Assembly: GCA_020055645.1 (NCBI GenBank)
Contig: CM034546.1
Span: 42,408,001-42,472,000 of the forward strand
Direction: 5' to 3'
DNA length: 64,000 nt
From: Tomocerus qinae
Lineage: Eukaryota > Arthropoda > Collembola > Entomobryomorpha > Tomoceridae
Positions within the stretch are counted from its first letter, which is position 1; each line of letters starts with the position of its first letter. Under the pieces are notes generated by a model. The model made no database searches and was not told the origin of the DNA. It was given only the letters and a program-made list of their open reading frames with translations. Positions 59,023 to 64,000 of the stretch are shown here, piece by piece. The position numbers and the translations under genes were made by a program.

Positions 59023-60228
59023 CTCCTATTACAAATGCTGAATTGCATGAAATTAAAAAAACGAAAAGTGTGTGTCTCGAGTTTTCAGAGTATAAAGTTC
59101 TTCAAAATATAGACAGTTTTCTCAAGAAATCTTGATTATTCTCCATAGAGTGTATATGTAAGCCAGAAATTACTTGAGAGTTGTTAATGGTATATATAGA
59201 ACAGCTAATATCCAGTTTTAAATATAAATTATTAAACTTCTCGTAGCTATGTGAAAGTTTCATGACTTCATGACATTTTATTCTCCAGCAAAATAAAATC
59301 CTCATTCTTCTCACAACACATAAATGACATACAAGTCAAAAAAGTATTTTGATTTGAAATCTGTAGCACCATGGACATTTAATAGGTAATCTCTTATACA
59401 GGGTTGTTTGAAAACCTAATCTAACCAACCCTTATTTGGAGCATTGATTGAGCATAGAGAGCATAGTATAGCATTGAGCATCTTCTAGAACCTCATACAA
59501 GGAGTGCAGAGAGGTGTCTTTTAGTGTGCATGCCTGCGTGAACCCCAGAACGAAAATTTCAAGTGAGACCCTAAGTCCACAATTTTGCTTTTAACGGGGA
59601 TTTCAAAAACAGTTAACTTTCAATAAACAAGTAGCTAAATGATAAAAGACTTGGTAAATATTTCATTATATTCATCGCAAAAATGACTTGATTTGCATTG
59701 CAAGTAAAAATGTTACCAATAACGTCCTGCCAAATAGTTTATTTTATTTTAATATTACTCGAAGAATGCGCAGTTTTGAGATGTTGACAATTTTGGGATT
59801 ATGTTTCCTACAAATTATTGAAAGGTTTAGCCAAACAAATATTTTGATTAACGATTTGATAAGCATCGCTAAATCATTTAAAGATTTTTTACGCTTTCCG
59901 AAGCTTCAAATTCCGGATTTCAAAACATAATAAAAGATATTCAGAAATCAGACAGCCCAGTCAGCAGTCAGCCCACGGCACATCAAGGTCCATTCTGATA
60001 TGTTGATTAGAATGTGCGATTTTGTTCCGCATATCCTTGCGTTCTGAGGGCGACCGGTAAATACAGAATACAACAAAAACAGAAATTATTTACAACCGAA
60101 GCGAACATTGAACGTTGTTATTAGTCTTTCATTTTTCAAATTATTAGGCAATGACGACTTCAAACTTCAAAAACATTCCTGTTCTTCATAATATTTAAGT
60201 GCTATTGTTAAATTACCTACAAAAAATA
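59023..60228. other. Interval upstream of zinc-finger gene B
   Basis: No gene. From about 59840 to 60228 it resembles 54120-54563 upstream of gene A (GATAAGCAT..CTAAAT.ATTTA, CGGTAAATACAG, ACAGAAATT), so the tandem duplication included several hundred bp of promoter sequence. Confidence 0.5.
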
Positions 60229-63200
60229 ATGGCAGGAAATTCCTGCTTATTGTGTTTTGAGACAATCAAAAATGTTGTTAAAGACAACGACAACATCGCT
60301 GACATTTTTCAATGTTGTGACAGATTTTTGTGCGAAAATATTAAAGGTGACTCATTTCGTTGGAATTTTTCCACTGACAATAATGTTCCATTTTGTCTAC
60401 GCTGTTTGGATTCTTCCAAGAAGATGTGGCTGCTTGAAAAGAAATTAAAAGAAATCAGCCAAGAGTTGGAAAATTACATCGTAACTTTCACCGAAGAAAT
60501 AATAATCTTCCGGACAGAAAGACAGGGTCGTGATGACCAAGCAGCAACCGACCAATGCAATGAAGCCATTCTTGGTATTCCATTTCATCAGGCAGATCCT
60601 GATGATGTTGACTTTGAAACTCAAAGTCAAGATATTCCTATTGACACGATTTTAGTGTCCCCGCAGAAAAAATATACGGATGAATCAGCTGTCGTGATAG
60701 AGGTCTTTAAACAAGAACCAGAACGTGCTTGGGTTGCTGACGTTGATAACCATTTCGATGACCTTGGCTTGTCTTCTCCTATTGCCAGTCCATTGCCAGA
60801 TGCAGATATTGCTGTTGATGAACCGATTTTTGTTCCAGAAATTCCTTCCGAACAAGATGGTGGATTAAAATTCAAAGAAATTCGGGTTTCACTAGAGCGT
60901 AACTAAATAATATTATTGCCTCATTATCATTAAATATTTAAATCGAATGACTATTTAATTGGCTAATATGAATCTAATTCTAAGGCATTTTTTAAGGACT
61001 TGATTCCAATGTTTTACTGAAGGACTATTGCAAAAATTGGCAAAACGGGACCTATCCTGAACTAAGGGTTTCAATACAAAGTAAATATATTATTTTATTC
61101 CGTACTACTTTCACCTTTTTCAATTATGGTTCAAATTTCATGTAAAGTATATTTGTATTAAAACGTCAAAAATATTTTGCCAAAAAAATAAAATAAAAAA
61201 ACGTTTATTAAAAGTTTGTCCTAAAAAATTTTTAATTTAAGGATTGATATTCGATTGTGACGGAAAGCCGATTTTAAACTACTATAAACCAATTAAAAGA
61301 AAGGCAGCCATTGTCGCCGCTGTTACTCTACGTAATAAATCTGAAAAACAAGATGTAAAACGTTTTACAAAGAACAAAAGGGGACGAAACCATCCGTAAG
61401 TTATGAAATTTCATTCAAATTGATAAATCAATGTTTAGAATTGTATAATAAATATTTTGGATTGAAATAGGAGTGTGGCTAAGGATGATGATCTTTGGAA
61501 CTATTCCGACGCAGATGCGAATGACTACTCTGACGAGGAAATTGAAGAAATGGGACCTAGCCGTAGCAAAAAGAGAAAATGTCAAACCAGAAAATCCCGA
61601 AAAAAAGAGCCACTTCAATGTGTTGTCTGCTCCGTTCAATTCAAATTGGCTACAAAACTAGATGAACATTCAGCAGCCACGGGTCACGCCAATGAGCGTA
61701 AATTCCAGTGTAATTCGTGTCCAAACAAGTACTTTCGAAAATGTGACCTAAAATACCATCGAAAGTCACACAATTACAAAGGCAAAAATTGTAGGATTTG
61801 CGGAGAGTTTTTAGAGACTATTTTAATTTATAGATCACATCACAGCAACCACCGAAATTCAGAGAAAAGAAAAAGGGGTGAGAAAATTAAATGGAGTGAA
61901 AAAAAGATACCAAAGTTTTCATGTGTAGTTTGCCAAATGAATTTTCCTTTTTCAAAAGAGTTGGATGCCCATTCGGAAGAGACGGGCCATGTGAACGAAC
62001 GACAGTTTCAATGTAAAATTTGTCCTAACAAATACTATAGGAAAGTAGATTTGAAAAGTCACAATCTGCTTCACAATTACATTCCGAAACCTTGTTCTTT
62101 CTGCGGCAAGGAATGTTTAACTTATACCAGCTTAAAATTTCACGCAAGGATGCACAATAAACAGTCACCCGGATCGGTAAAAAGAGAAAAACCGGGACGA
62201 AAGACTACTAAAATGAGAGCAGAGAAATTCGAGTGCATTGTTTGTTCGGCAGAGTTTCCGTCCGCCAAGGAGCTGACTTCGCATTCGGAGGAATTAGGAC
62301 ATGCCAACGCCAGAACTTTCGAATGCGAGCAATGTCCTAGGAAATACTACAGATATTGTGACTTGCGAGGCCACCGGAAGTCGCACAATGCCACCAGTAA
62401 GACGTGCAGCATTTGTGGCTATGTCCTAGGAACTAGTCAGGCGTATAAACGACATTTTGAAAGGAAACACAAAGGTCATGACCTTTCAGCCAATGAAGGC
62501 TTTGAAAGCCACCAATTTAAATGTTTAATTTGTGAAAAGCATTTTGCAAAAGAGTCAGACTACAACGGCCACTGCAATTTCCACATTGGAGCGACGCCGT
62601 ACAAATGCGACCAATGCCTAGCTGCGTATGGACACAAAACTTCGCTAGCTGAACATTTAAAAGCGCACAAAATGAATTATGTACAGTGCACAATTTGTTG
62701 GGAGTTGTTCAAGAACGAGGTGACTCTAAATTATCACGGAAAAAGTCACGAAAACGAAACGCGGACTAAGTGCGACTCTTGTGAGAGAACATTCACCGAA
62801 AAGAAACATTTAATTGCTCATGGAATTGCTGAGCATGGAAAGGAGACGCCGTTTAAGTGCGAACTTTGTGAAGCATCATTCAACTATAGAAAAGATTTCG
62901 CTTTGCATATGAAATTGAAGCATCCTCGCGAGTTTGAAGCAGAAGGTATCAAAGCCTATGAGTGCGACAGTTGTGAAATGATGTTCAATACTAGATGCAC
63001 TTTGAGATACCACGTGGCAATTGTACACAAAAATGATCTCAGCGTGCGAAAAAAGAAAAATCCCAGAAAGAAAAGCGGAGTTTTTCCTTGTGAACATTGT
63101 GACAATAAGATCTTTTCAACCCGACAAGCCCTAAATGAACATGTTAAAGTCCTGCACTTGAAAATCCTCTCCTTCGTCTGCCACATTTGCGGCAAGAATC

Positions 63201-63534
63201 TCTCTTCTGCCTCCGCTCTGACGTAATTCCTTTTTATATGTTTTTCAATGTTTCCTAATTCTGTTTAATATGATTTTCTATGATTTGCAGTGCTCACTTG
63301 AAAATTCACACCGACGTGACTCTCGACTGTCCAATTTGTGGCAGAGGCTTCTCAGAAAGGTGGAATTTAAAGACACACATAAAGCGCATCCACGAAGAAA
63401 ATAAAAGGCCGAGAAAATCCTATCGGAGAACACCAGCAGCAGTGGCTAAGCAAGCCACCCATATGGAATTCCCACCCAATAATACACAACAACCTGATTA
63501 CAGTAATATAGGATTTAGCAACATATCTTTCTAA
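60229..63534 (+). CDS. ZAD-like multi-C2H2 zinc-finger protein B, five exons
   Basis: Exons 60229-60898, 60997-61080, 61242-61395, 61471-63222 and 63291-63534 join in phase: 967 residues. I chose ATG 60229 over 60199 because the protein then starts MAGNSCLLCFETIK, matching gene A. Exons 2 and 3 have exactly the lengths of gene A (84 and 154 nt), and all intron phases agree. The N-terminal ZAD-like cluster, coiled helix, acidic/basic linker and finger block are conserved. The spacer near 61860-61910 is shorter than in A and the finger order shifts there. The exon 1 donor is GTAACT, weaker than the GTAAGT of A. Likely nuclear DNA-binding protein. Confidence 0.92.
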
Positions 63535-63873
63535 GTAGCTTTATTAATCAATATAATATTTTTAATTACCAAATGACTTTTTGTAATGTATAAACACCCT
63601 GTTTATTGTAAGTTTTAAGTGTATAAGTTTATATCCTCGTATAAAATTTGGAATTTACTCAATTTCGTATATTCCTTAAGGTTTTCCTAATTCTAAAATT
63701 TATTTGATTCGTCATAATGTCTTCAGTAAAGTTTCTAACATTACTATGGTAACTAAAACTTAGAGTAAATACATACGAGACCATGCAGGCTCGGAACAAA
63801 ATGTCACAGCCAAAGTTGTTACTTTCAGATTCTAATCTACTTAGTGAACATTTTTATTAGAACTATTATTAAA

Positions 63874-64000
63874 TGCGATAAAAACGCTAATTCTGACCAA
63901 AACTCAATAATTAGGGTGTATATATCAAAAATAAAACCATTAAAATAAATGTTTGGAAACCACTATTGAGTTTTTGGTCAGAATTAGCGTTTTTATCGCA
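63874..64000. mobile_element. MITE with 36-37-bp terminal inverted repeats at the window edge
   Basis: TGCGATAAAAACGCTAATTC... (63874-63909) is the reverse complement of 63964-64000 apart from one extra A in the right arm, around a 54-bp core. The right end coincides with the window end, so the target duplication cannot be checked and the element may extend further. Confidence 0.75.

Noticed and set aside
1-64000. CRISPR arrays, operons or prokaryotic features
   Set aside because: Direct repeats here are minisatellites or transposon ends without regular spacers, and genes have spliceosomal introns.

Overview
The window is a stretch of an animal nuclear genome, almost certainly an arthropod. 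The evidence is AT-rich sequence, GT-AG introns of about 50-250 bp, divergent ionotropic-receptor (IR) genes, an insect/nematode-type NRF-6-like acyltransferase, C2H2 zinc-finger genes with a ZAD-like N-terminal cysteine cluster, small secreted cysteine-rich proteins, and BEL/Pao, LINE, hAT and TA-flanked elements. The gene mix would suit a springtail (Collembola) or another hexapod. That placement is inference, because nothing here is a phylogenetic marker.

Layout. 1-~813: 5' end of a minus-strand BEL/Pao retrotransposon (LTR, primer-site region, start of Gag). ~818-2911: a LINE fragment truncated at both ends, with an open endonuclease/RT frame. 2912-6894: repeats, including a hAT-type MITE (3931-4753) and a duplicated 3' end of an nrf-6-like gene (4819-~5030). 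6895-10257 (minus): a complete 11-exon NRF-6-like acyltransferase gene, reconstructed exon by exon. 10345-23200: two long diverged duplicate blocks plus fragments, holding two paralogous six-cysteine secreted proteins (one frame-shifted), a 130-bp hairpin, hAT MITEs and foldback repeats. 23.8-27.2 kb: a decayed inverted repeat split by a 1.34-kb solo LTR. 28181-30812: a nearly autonomous hAT transposon. 31014-35164: an IR gene split by a recent 1.76-kb hAT insertion. 35578-37179: a palindrome with ~700-bp arms. 38193-40169 (minus): a second IR. 40-44 kb: MITEs and no gene. 44408-45322: a three-exon lipocalin-like secreted protein. 46642-48460: a ZAD-like/C2H2 gene. 51461-51748: a secreted protein with an inhibitor-cystine-knot spacing. 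52004-53830 (minus): a third IR. 54564-57814 and 60229-63534: two tandem 967-residue-class zinc-finger genes with identical five-exon structures, separated by a minisatellite-bearing hAT MITE.

There is no operon logic. The locus mixes chemosensory-type receptors, secreted proteins and a fast-evolving zinc-finger cluster, in DNA heavily reshaped by hAT-family activity: five elements have perfect 8-bp target duplications. The most notable single event is the IR gene whose frame is cleanly broken by a hAT element; the two flanking halves stay open and rejoin in phase if one target-site copy is counted. I did not find a clearly new molecular system. The best candidates for novelty are the hAT elements that carry large G-rich internal minisatellites and the ZAD-like zinc-finger pair.
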